Source: Mesostigma viride
Taxonomy: Eukaryota > Streptophyta > Mesostigmatophyceae > Mesostigmatales > Mesostigmataceae
Assembly (NCBI GenBank): GCA_009746045.1
Contig: RPFO01000076.1
Coordinates: forward strand, 4,581,775 to 4,645,774
DNA: 64,000 nucleotides
Direction of reading: 5' to 3'
Part shown: positions 31,889 through 43,073 of the stretch, piece after piece
Position numbering within the stretch: the stretch's first letter is position 1
How the letters are laid out: each line of letters starts with the position of its first letter
Position numbers and translations under genes: made by a program
The notes under the pieces: generated by a model
The model's database searches: none
Told to the model about the DNA's origin: nothing
What the model saw: the letters and a program-made list of their open reading frames with translations, nothing else

Positions 31889-32045
31889 GAATCTGGCGAT
31901 GGTTCTTTGGTTGACTGCCATCTGGCAGTACCTCTTTTCTGCCTATAAAAATACGATGTGGGCCATACCTAAAGAATCGTCTCTCATGCCATGTCTCTCG
32001 TAATAAATTCATCAATAAACGACATTCAACTCTGACATTCATGTA

Positions 32046-32249
32046 TTTTAAACAGTTTCACAATGGTGTAAACGTATCAATGAGACGCCCGATGTGGGGC
32101 TAAATCCTCATTGTAAATCAAGAGAGACAACTGTTAATGGGATGTATTATTATTTCTAATAAAGAAACCATTTGGAATGATGGCCTGTTAAGCTGTTCTT
32201 AACAGTGCTTGTGTTGTAATGCTGGCAAAATCTGCATTTCCCCCTTTTT
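32046..32249. other. Unassigned spacer
   Basis: About 200 bases, AT-rich, with AATAAAGAAACC at about 32158. No gene or repeat recognised. Confidence 0.5.
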
Positions 32250-32850
32250 TATCACTGTCATTTTTACCACTTTGTGGTATTTTTTTACCACTTTGTGGTA
32301 TTTTTTTACCACTTTGTGGTATTTTTTTACCACTTTGTGGTATTTTTTTACCACCCTCATTTTTACCACTTTGTGGCGTGTTTTTACCACCCGCACTTTT
32401 ACCACTTTGTGGCGTGTTTGTACCACCCTCGCTTTTACCACTTTGTGGTATTTTTTACCACTTTGACAGTAAAGTGGTAAAACTGAGGTGGTAAAAGGTG
32501 GTAAAACGATTTTACCACCTGCTTTTCTCCTAGCGTTTTACCCCTTTTTACCCCTTTTTACCCCTTTTTACCCCTTTTTACCCCTTTTTACCCCTTTTTA
32601 CCCCTTTTTACCCCTTTTTACCCCTTTTTACCCCTTTTTACCCCTTTTTACCCCTTTTTACCCCTTTTTACCCCTTTCTACCCCTTTTTACCCCTTTTTA
32701 CCCCTTTTTACCCCTTTTTACCCCTTTTTACCACTTTTTACCACTTTTTACCACTTTTTACCACTTTTTACCACTTTTTACCACTTTTTACTGTTACATT
32801 TACCACTTTTTACCACCCACTTTTACCACTTTTACCACTTTTACGGTTCC
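32250..32850. repeat. Compound TTTTTACC minisatellite
   Basis: First about ten units related to ACCACTTTGTGGTATTTTTT (32270-32465), each holding the small palindrome ACCAC-TTT-GTGGT. Then about twenty units of TTTTTACCCC (32535-32720), then about seven of TTTTTACCAC with variants to 32845. The strand is strongly pyrimidine-biased. It ends about 50 bases before the coding remnant of element 4. Confidence 0.95.
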
Positions 32851-32904
32851 TGAGTTCCTAGTGTGGCCAACTGACGGCGTGGTGCTGACGGGGGAGGGCC
32901 AGGA

Positions 32905-34039
32905 GGATGCTGAACGTCATGCAAGGCCCGGGTAAGAGACCACGTGTGCCTGATTCTGGTGTCACTCCACCTGCAGCTAGTGCTCCTGGGCCTTTAGCAC
33001 CGGTAGGAGCTCCTGTTATTGGCAGTGACCCTCGTGCTTTGCCTGGGACTAGAGCTCACATGAGTGCTGTGGCTGTGATGAATGGCCAGAAGCCTCTCAA
33101 GCCTCCTGTTGGACAGGAAGAGCTAGACAAGTGGTTGGAGGATATGGAGCTAGTTTCTTGCTCTGTAGATCCCACTGTCAACCTTGTGCAGGGATTCCAC
33201 ACATCCACGACTAATAGGGATTCAAGTGAGCGTGTGAGGGACAAGGCTAGGCAAGCTGTCAAGGACAAGCTGACCTGGTCTCTCCTGGACTCAGTTCCTA
33301 CTAGAGGGCCTACGTCAGGAGTTTTCTGATAAGGTACTCAACCTCACTAATCACTATAAGATCAGCTATGATACCTTTGAGATCAAGGGCACGGTAGCTG
33401 AGGAGCTGCAGCGGCTCACACGCATCAGGGAGAAGGGGGCCAAGCATGGCTTCAATCTGACTGACAGAGCAGTGGCAGATTACTTCCTGGATCGCATGGG
33501 GCTGAGTGTGGATGGGAGAAATGCAGCTAGGATGTTTGCTGATCAGACAGATGGGACATGGACAGCCTTGCAAAGGGTTATTTTCAACATCCGTCCATCT
33601 GACAATGCTGCTTGCAAGGCAATCCAGGTGACTGGTGCCTCTTCAGCCTCCGCTCATCAGGTCCATGGTGATGCCCCTGGGCAGGGTGCTCAGGCAGATC
33701 CCAGGCCTAGTAGGCGTCAGAGGGCTAACAGGCGCAGGCAGAATGGCAACCAGGGTGGCAAGGGCCAGCAGCAGGGATCCAAAGGCAAGGGTCAGCAGCA
33801 GGCTGGGGGTCACCAGGGTGGTCAGCAGAACAAGGGTGGCCAAGGGCAAGGCAAGAGCCAGGGCCAGGGCACCCAGGCCAGTCAGAGCAGCCAGAACCAG
33901 GGTGGCCTGAAGAAGGCTGCTGCTGGGAAGGATGACAAGTGCTTTGGATGTGGCAGGACAGGTCATTGGCGACGTGACTGCCCAGAACAGGCCAAGTCTG
34001 CTGGAGCAGGCTCTGGCCAGGTGCATGGGTAAGCCATGA
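32905..34039 (+). pseudogene. gag: Gag of element 4 (N-terminally truncated)
   Basis: Homologous to element 1 Gag from the GKRPRV point on. Capsid-like region 33100-33600 with a frameshift near 33285, a Gln/Gly-rich linker, and the knuckle CFGCGRTGHWRRDC at about 33942-33983. The frame meets TAA at 34030; a one-base shift gives the expected TGA at 34037-34039 followed by CTT. Confidence 0.8.
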
Positions 34040-34905
34040 CTTGATATGTTGTCCCCTGTAAATAGTCAATCACCCCTAGTGGGACAGACATCAGTTCTAC
34101 ATAGTAATGGGGGTGTCCCTCTTGTGCAGCAGCAAGGGGTTGGGAATGATGAGGTGCTTCCACTCAATGATCGCAATAACGCTGCTGCAGCAGTGGAATT
34201 CCCTGTGCCTGTGGCAGGTGCAGGGTCTCCAGTTGTTGGGGTTGACTCTGGGAGTCAAGCCGCCAGACTGGAAGGACCTGCAGCTTCTGTGGGAACCGGG
34301 GCTGGCTCTGGGAGCCGAGCTACCTTGGAGGAGGTCCCTGGAGCAAGAGAACAGCAGGTGGGTCGTGCTATCCCAAGCACACAGTCTTTGTCACGTTCCT
34401 CTCTGGGCAGCCAGGCTGACAGGGGGGTGAGCTATGCTCAGGCTGGAAACACTCTACACCATATCTTTGGCCACTCTAAGCAGGCAGAGATGTTGCTTGG
34501 AAGATTGGCAAGGAGCCTTTGATTGAGGCCTGCAGTGCAGCTGCTCAGAATTGTGTCTGTCAGGAGAATGTTGTTCGCCTCCCACAGTCCCATGCCAGAG
34601 AACCTGCTAGAGAGCGGGGGGATATCCAGGTGGACATCCAACATATCAGGGGCATGTATCTGTTGGTGGGGGTGGATAGGTTTAGCAGATATAGGTTGCT
34701 GACCATTCTACCTGGAATGCAGGAGCATCAGCTGTTGATGGGTCTCCAGTCTTTGTTGCCTGGCTTTGGGGTGTACACCAAGGTGCAAGCTGACTTGCAG
34801 TTTGACTGCTTGATCGAGCTGGCTGACCAGCTTCCTTGCAAGTTGGTAGTGGTCTCTAGGGAATGCCATGGGCAGCAGGGAGCTGTAGAGAGATCTATAC
34901 GTTAA
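34040..34905 (+). pseudogene. Integrase, first part, element 4
   Basis: Starts with a 26-base stretch (34052-34077) identical to the same place in elements 1 and 5. The linker is followed by the His/Cys zinc region (LHHIFGH, CVC) near 34450-34560, Asp in VDIQHIRG, Asp in QADLQFD and Glu in GAVERSIR. The frame then hits TAA inside the TTAA target of the next element. Confidence 0.82.
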
Positions 34906-35401
34906 CCCCTAAATGGTCTGGCTGCCGATTTTCCGCCTAAAACTGAGTTACAGCCGACACGTCGGCCCCTTCTCGGGGGACCAAATGCCGCGAAAACTAT
35001 TGAGAATTAGGAAAAGTTTAGCTGAGAAGATCAAAAGTTTATAATTTTCCTCACAGCATGGTACTAGGGTTTGCATACTTCTGACAAAGTTATAGAGGTG
35101 TTCTGGCCGGTCAAAGTACAAGGGGTCAGGGTACTTTTTCACGTACAACGTGCATTCCGGAAAACGACGACCTGGCCATGGCGGCTTGCGCCCACGCATG
35201 GCATTTACGTTTTCGTTCGAATTTTCTGACCAAACTCAGGAAATTGATTTTATACGTCCTAAAGATGATACAGGCCAATTTTTGGTTCGCGGGAATGCCA
35301 TTTGATAGGTGTCGGCAGCGTTCTTGCTGGAAAAAACTGCGATCAGGCCGGACGATAGAAACGTTGACAGCAATACCTTTCCGGCGTATTTTAAAGGATA
35401 T

Positions 35402-37356
35402 TCGGGGTTCTTTGAATGGAGTTTCTTCTATACATGAATGCGGGAACAAGAGGCCGCTGGATGAGCGGCTTATAGGTCGTAGTGTTTTCTCGTAGCTGTT
35501 TGGCTAGAGCTTTTGTGATTAGTAGATGCAATATAGTGCATGGTTGAAAAATGAATTAAATAAAATGTGCGTTCCGCGCTTGGGTTGATTATACCCGGGC
35601 GGAACGGGGCGTGAGGTGCAGTGCCCCTGAAAAGAACAACCTACGCATTATTTAATACTAGCCGTGCAGATTCGGGATATTCTACCCCCGGTCTGTACGG
35701 TTAGCGTCTTACTAGCATCACTGAACATAAGGGTTTAATGACGTCAGTTAGCTAGGGATAAGGGAGGTTTTGCGACTAAAAGCCGCTCTGGCTGGTTTTG
35801 TCGGCCTCTTTCTTTGCTCGTTGTCGTTGCGGCGGCAGCCGCAGCTATGGGTGCTGCGGAGCAAAATCCCAAAAGCACTGGTTGCACCGGCCACTTGGCC
35901 AGTGGTGAGACTTCCAGTTGTTAACCGGCCAGGCGTAGTTCCTCGCCCGGTTAACTAAAAGAAAAGAAAATGATTACCTCCGGTCCGCACCTTTTCCCCA
36001 GCTTGGGGTCTTTGGTGGGCCGGGTGCCGTGACAGGTGCTCAACTGTCGCTTGGTCGGCCCAGTGCGCGAGCTGGTGCTCCGTACCTGGGGATGCTTGCA
36101 CCCCGGGTTGGAGCCGGATGGCTGGCACTGGCGATCCGTGTCTCGGTCCGCGGCCTGAGGCTTTTTCTTCGGAAATTGCTGCTGGCCAGCAAACTTTGCA
36201 ATTGCCTTCCGCCGAGGAGGGGGTGGTTGGGGCTGGGGACGGCGATGGGAAAAGCGCCTAAGCTAGAAATTTTTTCCCCACGCATACAAAACTCGGGGGG
36301 GAATGCGGTCTTGGCTGAGCGGACTCTCGTTCAGCCAGGTGCCTGGGGCTGTGGCCTCGGACATCCGGGCTGGCGGGGCCTGGGCTAGGTCCACGTTTTT
36401 TCTCGAAGCACCCCGGGTCTATGGGGAGACGGCCATAACGGTACCGACTCGGGGCCCCGAGAGGGGTCATGATAGGCTGGCCGTGCGCAATCGCAGTGCA
36501 AATGCGCTGGGCCTTTTGGGGCCTGGCCATGCATCCACAGCCGCCGGGCACACGCCTCCCGATGTGGGGGGGCTCCCGTTTTGCGGCAGGGCGGTCACTT
36601 GTGACAACGAGCAAGGTGGAGTGCGGCTTCAAGGGAAAGCCAGGGCGGGGGTGATTAGGCAACGTACTTCATGAAGGGCCTTGAACGGCGTGCCTCCGGG
36701 CATGTCAAAAGTGTCACATGTATGCTTCCACTTATTGTTTTAATGAAGATGCTGGTTTTTGTGGGAGCTACGTGGGACATGAATCGGGGTTCTTTGAACG
36801 GAGTTTCTTCTATACGTGAATGCGGGAACAAGAGGCCGCTGGATGAGCGGCTTATAGGTCGTAGTGTTTTCTCGTAGCTGTTTGGCTAGAGCTTTTGTGA
36901 TTAGTAGATGCAATATAGTGCATGGTTGAAAAATGAATTAAATAAAATGTGCGTTCCGCGCTTGGGTTGATTATACCCGGGCGGAACGGGGCGTGAGGTG
37001 CAGTGCCCCTGAAAAGAACAACCTACGCATTATTTAATACTAGCCGTGCAGATTCGGGATATTCTACCCCCGGTCTGTACGGTTAGCGTCTTACTAGCAT
37101 CACTGAACATAAGGGTTTAATGACGTCAGTTAGCTAGGGATAAGGGAGGTTTTGCGACTGAAAGCCGCTCTGGCTGGTTTTGTCGGCCTCTTTCTTTGCT
37201 CCCCACCCACCCACCCTTGTCTTGGTTGCCTCTAGGGCAACGTACTTCGTGAAGGGCCTTGAACGGCGTGCCTCCGGGCATGTCAAAAGTGTCACATGTA
37301 TGCTTCCACTTATTGTAGAAGATGCTGGTTTTTGTGGGAGCTACGTGGGGCATGAA
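35402..37356 (+). mobile_element. Split-direct-repeat element inside the piggyBac-like element
   Basis: Order: P (35402-35819), core Q (about 840 bp), R (about 36655-36783), P again (36784-37201), a 34-bp spacer, R again (37236-37356). This is A1-internal-B1-A2-B2. The P start reads TCGGGGTTCTTTGAA and the R end GGGGCATGAA. The Q core has short ORFs (for example 36029-36388) conserved in three copies, but no recognised protein. Both outer ends lack a target duplication, as usual for tyrosine-recombinase elements. Confidence 0.72.
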
Positions 37357-38172
37357 ATTGGTTTCTTTGTACTTTTTATGGTACATAGTAGTCGTAAACG
37401 TGCAAGGGTGGCCAGAAATCGCCGAATCCAGCGACCCTGCTGCACAACTTTGGTGTGCCGAAATGCGCCATTTTGCGGCCACCGCCTGGGCCAAGGTAAC
37501 GCCATCCATGCCTGGTAAAGCTTAATCATCGTTTTCCTATCGATGTTTGACGTTTATATATACGTTCTAGCTTGTGTAGCACATTCTTTTTGCATTATCC
37601 ATGCTCTTTCTTGACCCTGGCCTGGCCCCTTTCTAAAACACCCTTCTTAGATGCTTCCCTCAGTCAGTTGACCTGCCACAGGGTGATGGTGATAAGTTTC
37701 AGAGGCTGTATGGGTTTGAATACCTCCATATATGTTTGTTATATATACATTTCCCACACACATATTGCATGAGTGTGAGGCAGTTGGCTGGTCTCTGTGG
37801 CATCATCAAGCATGTAACCGGTGAGTAGAAGCTTCCCATTGTCAGCATGTGCCACCAGGTGTGCTGGCCATCACCTGGCAAGCTACAGCAGCTTAGGTCT
37901 AGTTTATCCTTGCTAGGGCAAGCTGAAATAGGCTTAAAATCACTAGTTTGTTGGTGGCTGCCTCCTAGAATGCATGCCTTGCGTAGGGTATCCGTACCAC
38001 GTTACCTACGTGCATGGACAAGGTGGCACCTGCACATAGGTGCCATGTAAGGGCAGTGTGATGATGCAGTTATGTTTCCCCATCATTGTGGAAGGGAAAT
38101 GTATTGTGTGGCATGGTTGGGGGCCATATTAGTAGGTATTAGTAGGTAGTATGCCCACTCCTACCCCCTTGG

Positions 38173-38520
38173 TTGCTTTTTACCAACGGTACCCCTATGG
38201 GCTGTACTGGGTGTAACTGCTGGTATACCCACCCAAATGATGACCCCAATGGCTCAAACTGTTCAGCAACTAATTGTTTATCATCCCTGAAGTGGTTGGT
38301 GCCTAGCTCTTACAACCTAATTCAAAATGCACATTCTACCAAAAATGAAAACGCTCGTCTTGACCCCCCTGACTTTGACGGCAGTTATACATGGCCTACC
38401 CTGCATATATGTAAGGTTGTGATATACCAACCCGAAGGGCAACTCATGGAAATGCTTGGCCCCCAAGGACAGCCATTGGATATGGGTGGGTTGGATGGCA
38501 TTTGGTTTGCAAAATTGTGA
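38173..38520 (+). CDS. Hypothetical ORF near the right end of the piggyBac-like element
   Basis: 115 codons, Asn/Pro/Cys-rich, with LDPPDFDGSYTWPTLHIC and GQPLDMGGLDG. Not recognised and may be chance. The stretch 37357-38172 before it shows no supported gene. Confidence 0.25.
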   Translation: MLFTNGTPMGCTGCNCWYTHPNDDPNGSNCSATNCLSSLKWLVPSSYNLIQNAHSTKNENARLDPPDFDGSYTWPTLHICKVVIYQPEGQLMEMLGPQGQPLDMGGLDGIWFAKL

Positions 38521-38567
38521 AGTTACAGCCGATGCATCGGCAGTATTTCTGCCCATTTAGGGGTTAA

Positions 38568-41290
38568 GTAAAAACAGTGGTGCTAGCAGCTAGGAGTGTG
38601 CCTGTTGTGGCATCAGCTCTAGAAAGAGCAGCATGGTGTAAGGGGATTGAGGAGCAGCTTAACCATAGGGTAACCTATTACTATGATGGTGTGGCAGTCT
38701 CTCCCCTGGCACTGCAGTTTGGTACATATGCTATCACAGGACGTGGTGGCAGCCTGCCTGAAGAAGGCAGACAGGGTGTTCTCCAGGTTGAGGAGAAAGG
38801 ACAAGGGCTGGAAAATGCTGAGGCCCCAGGTGGGACTGAGGGTCAGGATGTGGAAGGAACCGTCATTACCAGGCAAGCGTGGCAAGTGGCAAGATGGGCA
38901 GGTAACCCATGTGGAAGAGGCTAACCATTCTTGTCTGGTGGCTTTGGAGAGTAATCCCAAGCACGTGTACAGGCTATCCTGGGCTCACGTCAAGGAGAGA
39001 AGGCCAACTGCAATCTGGCCTGAAGACGGCCCTGATCCTCCCTTGGAGGGAGATGAGCAGGATGAGAGCCAGGCAGCAGATGCTAACCCGCCATGCTTGG
39101 ATTATGGTCTGTCCTGGATGGATGAGGGTGAGCAGGAGTCTGCTGAGACGTCTGTCACAAGGCCAGAGGTGGCCAGGGCTGCACCACAGTCCAGGGGGCT
39201 GCTTATGGCGGACATCATTCGAGCTCTGCAGAACAGCAAGCGTGATCCCAAGGTATCTAAGCTCACGGGATGGGGGTCATGTGGGGCACCAGCACTAGAA
39301 GTGGATACCAACTCACAGGTGTCCATTCTAAGGGTAGAGGATGCTGCAGGCTTGCAGTGGTCATCCCCTAGCTGCCTAGCTGTGTCTGATTTCTCTGGGA
39401 ATGTGTCCATGAAGATCTTGGGAGAAGTGAGTGTGCCTATCCTGGGGGTGCCCACCACGTTCAGTGTGGTTGAAGGGTATCAGGGGCCTGCCATTCTAGG
39501 TCAGAACTTCTTGTGCTTACCAGGGGTGAGGATATCCTCTGAGGAGCTAGCATTAGAGGGCAGGGCCGCCTTCCCTTGCAGAGATATCGCTACTCCCAGG
39601 GTCTTAGTGTGGCTGTAAGGGCTGTGAGGGGTCTAGAGGCAGAGGGTCCTGATACAAAGGAGCCCATTGCTGGGGACCTGCTGATCCTCCCTACTACGTT
39701 TGACCCACGTGAGTTGGGTGTGCAGAGGTACCAGATCCCAGGAACGAGTCCTGTACCTTGGCGCAAGCTAGTGGAGATGATGCAAAGCCCCAAGATGGCT
39801 AAGGCATGGACTCTTGGCTTTGTTGCTTCTGGGCATGAGTGGATAGTTGCCAACTGTGCAGAGCCTGTGGATGTCCTCCCTGAGGATCACCAGCTGCTCA
39901 GGTTGATGTTTGTCCTCAAGCTCAAGGAGGTGGATGGCGTGCAGGTGCCACATGTTAGACCAGTTGTGACTGAGTACCATGGCACTGGACAGTTAGCAGA
40001 TGAGGAGCTTTACACACCAGGGATGCTGCATGATACATGGAGGATTTTGTTGTGCATTTACTTGTCTTTTCTGCAGAAGGGGATACCCTATAGCTCTGTG
40101 TTGGTAGATTTCAAGAGGGCTTTTCTTAAGGGTGATCAGCAGGAAGCACAGGATACTTGGCGCACAATACCCCCTTTCTTTGTTAAGGTGCCTGCAGTGT
40201 GGAGGGCAGAGCTGAAGACGAGGTATTTGAGGATTCTCAAAGGCGTGGAAGGCCTTAGATCGAGTCCCATCATCTGGAGGAAGAGCTTGGAGAAGTACCT
40301 CAGGTCTGTCTGTGGTCTCTCAGTCTCTCCAGTTGATCCTTGTCTGTTTCAGGGTAGCTATGAGGGGCTGCCAGCGTTTGCCTCCCTGCATGGTGATGAT
40401 CTGCATCTCCTGGGCCATCCCACTTGGCAAGAGTTGACTCTGGCCAGGATCCAGAAACGGTTTGAACTGGGTAAGATCCAGTACATGGTTGAGAATGAGC
40501 CCATGGTGTTTTGTGGAATGCAGGCGACCTTGGTCCATCAGCAGGGTACATGGTCCATCAAGCTGGAGGGTGGTAAGGATTATCCTCAGCAGATCATAGA
40601 TGCCTTGCAGGAGCCCATCACCCAGGCCAGATGTGCAACAATACGAGGTATGTTGGCATGGCTGGCCAGCATTTGTGCTCCTGACCTGTTGGTACTGAGT
40701 CGGTTGACCGATTCCCAACTGGTTGAGGTGGGTGCTGAGAGTGTGGTAGAGGCTGTTCGCATGTCTCCCCCTCTCATGCTGGGTCCTTTGGATTTGTACA
40801 GGCCTTTTGACATGATGCTCTATGTGGACAGTTCTATGGATAGTAGGAAGGTCACAGAGGTCAGGGGCCGTGCAGCAGCATTAATATCCCTGGTGCAGGA
40901 ACAGTCCTCTCTGGTCTGCTGGTACAGTCGGTTGCAAAACAGGGTAACTCCCAGCAGTGACATTGCTGAGTGCAGGGCAATCTGTGAAGGGCTTCATACT
41001 GCTCTTTACTTGAGGGAGCTATTTTACCAGCTATGTCAAGTGGCTTCTTGTCGGTTGCAGATGCACACACTGGTAAGAACTGACAGCATGGGCATGGTGC
41101 AGTTTGTGCTCAGGCAGCTGGCCAGGAGCAGGGACCTTGATTATTTGTTGCTCAAGGAAATGCCTTGCTTAGCTAACATTGAACATGTGGCTGGCGTGGA
41201 CAACCCTGCAGATGCTCTCACCAAGCTGGAGGAGAAGGCTGTCAGCTGCAATACCCTTTGCTTCGTGGGCTCATGGCCTCCAAGGGGGGA
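38568..41290 (+). pseudogene. pol: Pol of element 4: integrase end - retropepsin-like - RT - RNase H
   Basis: Integrase C-terminal part with RMWKEPSLPGKRGKWQDG (about 38850), then VDTNSQVSIL (Asp codon 39304), SDFSGNVSM and AILGQNFL. RT: VDFKRAFLKGD, VDPCLFQGS, HGDD at 40389-40400. RNase H: YVDSSMDSRKVTEV, SSDIAECRA, VRTDSMGMVQF and NPADALTK near 41205. Frameshifts near 38720, 39590 and 41245. The order integrase-protease-RT is again visible. Confidence 0.87.
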
Positions 41291-42250
41291 GGGCCAGAGT
41301 AGACCAAACAGCCTTGCTCTAGGTGGGAGGCATCCCAGTGGGCTGGGCAGCCACGTGGTGGCTGACAGCAGGTCCTTCAGAGTTCAGACACACTCTGCTG
41401 GACAGGGGTCAGGGTGGAGTCACTCCCCTGGCTGAGAATTTCGCCTGGCTCTGTCATGGGACTGCAGAAGAGTCTTAACCTTAAGGACTTTGTAATGGGC
41501 CTTGGGTCTTCATGGAATGGACCCTGCAAGGGCAGCCCAAGTGTTGGCTCTAACAGGTTGCTGTACATTTGTATATATTCTCTGTAACCAACCTGTTGCA
41601 TGCTAATAAAATCCCTGGTTGTGTGACCATGTTGGACGTGGTTGCCAGGGGCCTCACCATGGGTTATACTTCTTTATAATAAAACATAATCTTGTTATTG
41701 TCATGTCATGTTGTTTGTGATGCTCAGTTCCAGGAGCTGATCCAAACCTGGAGGATATGGGGTGGGGTTCGATTCCCCAGCTGACCTCAGCCTGGCATGT
41801 GTGAATCCTGAGTTTATCCCTCAGTGAGGACATGGGCTCCCATGTGTTGGCTAACATTTGTCAGGGCTCTCTCAGTCTTTGGTTGGAAGGATTTAAAAGA
41901 TAAAGGAGGCTCCGTGGCGGGCGCCATATGAACGGGCGCCTGTGATAACTGGATGACCAGGAACTCACAATAGTACGTTCATGGACTCCTCCTCTATCCA
42001 AACTCCTCTGACTAAGTGAAGACCTAACTTTAATCTACACCAGGTTCCCAAAGAAAGGGTTGGGATGTCATGTGGGTCAGAGGGCAACCTTTGAACCAAT
42101 GAGCAGGCCTAGCTAATATTTTGAGGCACCTCAGGTTCCAAAAGAAAAGGCAGGTCTGGTCTCTGGGAGGGATCAGATGTCTGAAGGCTGTGGGGACAGT
42201 GGCTGATAGGTTCTCAGGCTGGTCCAAGCTCCAAAACAAGAAAGGGTTGG
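41291..42250 (+). other. 3' UTR of element 4
   Basis: Non-coding. Shares with element 1 the AATAAA region near 41603, a T-arm-like TGGGG-TTCGATT-CCCCA at 41763-41779, the GGCGCC hairpin block (about 41916-41951), CAATAGTACG (about 41970) and the purine tract before the LTR. Confidence 0.7.
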
Positions 42251-42912
42251 AGTTTGCATATTGGGGCACCAATGTATGTGCTAGATGGATGCAGGTTGAG
42301 GAGACCTTTCCAACGCCGTGTCAACCGCCTAGAACAGACGAGGGACTAGAAAGATATCAGGTCCCGAAGTACTGCCGACCGGCGTGCGAGGGCGGTGCAC
42401 TCTCAGGGCATAGTGGACAGGACACGTGGCAGGCCGTGCCTGCACAGGCTTAGCCTGAACCATAACGTGACTGGGACACAGTGTACTGAGGACGCAACGG
42501 TACTGTGGCTAGTAGAAGCCAGTAGCCAGCCAGCAGGTCTGCAAGGATGTAAGTCCATGCAGGACTGTGGCAGGTCCTGTGCTGTCGTAGACACAGGATA
42601 GCCAGAGATTCCTGTAATAATGCTGCCTGCAACAAGGATGCAGGGCAGCGATACGAGGCTCTGGCAAGGTAGCGTTGCACAGCGTTGCTCATGACCGAGG
42701 AACAAGGATGGAACGAGGTTGCATATAGCTCGAGGCTCAACGAGGCAACGAGCGTCTTCACACACGAACCTTGGTCGTCACGACGAGTGGCGAGCCTATC
42801 GAGGGTCGTAGGCCTGGTGTGAGGATAAAGGTTGCTAGCCAGCAGCCTAGGGTCATTCCAGCCAGCAAGACCAGGAGCTCACAAGCTCTGCTGACGAGTT
42901 GCTGTGCAAATT
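42251..42912 (+). repeat. 3' LTR of element 4
   Basis: About 662 bp from AGTTTGC to GCAAATT, near-inverted ends. The first half is homologous to the LTR of element 1 (for example GACCTTTCCAACGCCGTG and GGACAGGACACGTGGCAGGC), the rest diverged. Confidence 0.7.
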
Positions 42913-43073
42913 CTGCGTGCCACAATCTCCGGCGCCACCATGGCGGCTGGCCACTCAGCTTAATTTGGTAAAACCCAAATGAGCTGAGCTGACTTGCCTG
43001 CCTTAACTGCATGCCCTGTGGGGTGGGCGAGGACCTGTCCCATGATTCCCCCCCTCGCTGGCGACCGGCCCCA

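Larger units (their letters stand above)
27512..32045 (+). mobile_element. Gag-only (TR-GAG type) Copia-like element
   Basis: LTR (27512-28030), primer site TGGTATCGGGAGG matching the plant-type initiator-Met Copia site, two overlapping ORFs including a Gag with zinc knuckle, a polypurine tract AAGGGGGG (29718-29725), and a second LTR from 29726. No protease, integrase or RT is present, so it depends on a partner. The 3' LTR is split at ATTCTA by a 1.8-kb split-direct-repeat element; the empty ATTCTA site is visible in the 5' LTR at 27870-27875. No clean target duplication was found. Confidence 0.8.
34906..38563. mobile_element. piggyBac-like DNA transposon, non-autonomous
   Basis: Flanked by TTAA on both sides (34902-34905 and 38564-38567) with inverted ends CCCCTAAATGG. 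Removing it with one TTAA rejoins the integrase sequence of element 4 to the base. TTAA target plus CCC-starting ends are hallmarks of piggyBac. Subterminal 20-base palindromic motifs (34947-34966, 38522-38541) are shared. I see no piggyBac transposase. The interior holds a split-direct-repeat element (35402-37356) and short ORFs of unknown meaning. Confidence 0.8.
32905..42912 (+). mobile_element. Copia-like element 4 (5'-truncated, carries nested inserts)
   Basis: Same family layout as element 1 but clearly diverged. It begins inside Gag right after the minisatellite, so the LTR, N-terminal ORF and Gag start are missing. The integrase is split at 34905 by a TTAA-flanked 3.66-kb element and resumes at 38568. 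Pol continues to RNase H, with a 3' UTR and 3' LTR (42251-42912). Multiple frameshifts; inactive. Confidence 0.88.

Noticed and set aside
36029-36388. Open frames on both strands of core Q of the split-repeat elements (also 54119-54763, 56088-56447)
   Set aside because: GC-rich low-complexity open stretches overlap on both strands, with no domain and no codon-type conservation beyond general copy identity. I do not call them genes.
41740-41800. tRNA gene in the 3' UTR of element 4
   Set aside because: D-arm and T-arm shapes are good, but no acceptor stem pairs and the anticodon arm is weak. The T-arm is conserved in element 1 without the rest, so I treat it as a tRNA-like element feature, not a tRNA gene.
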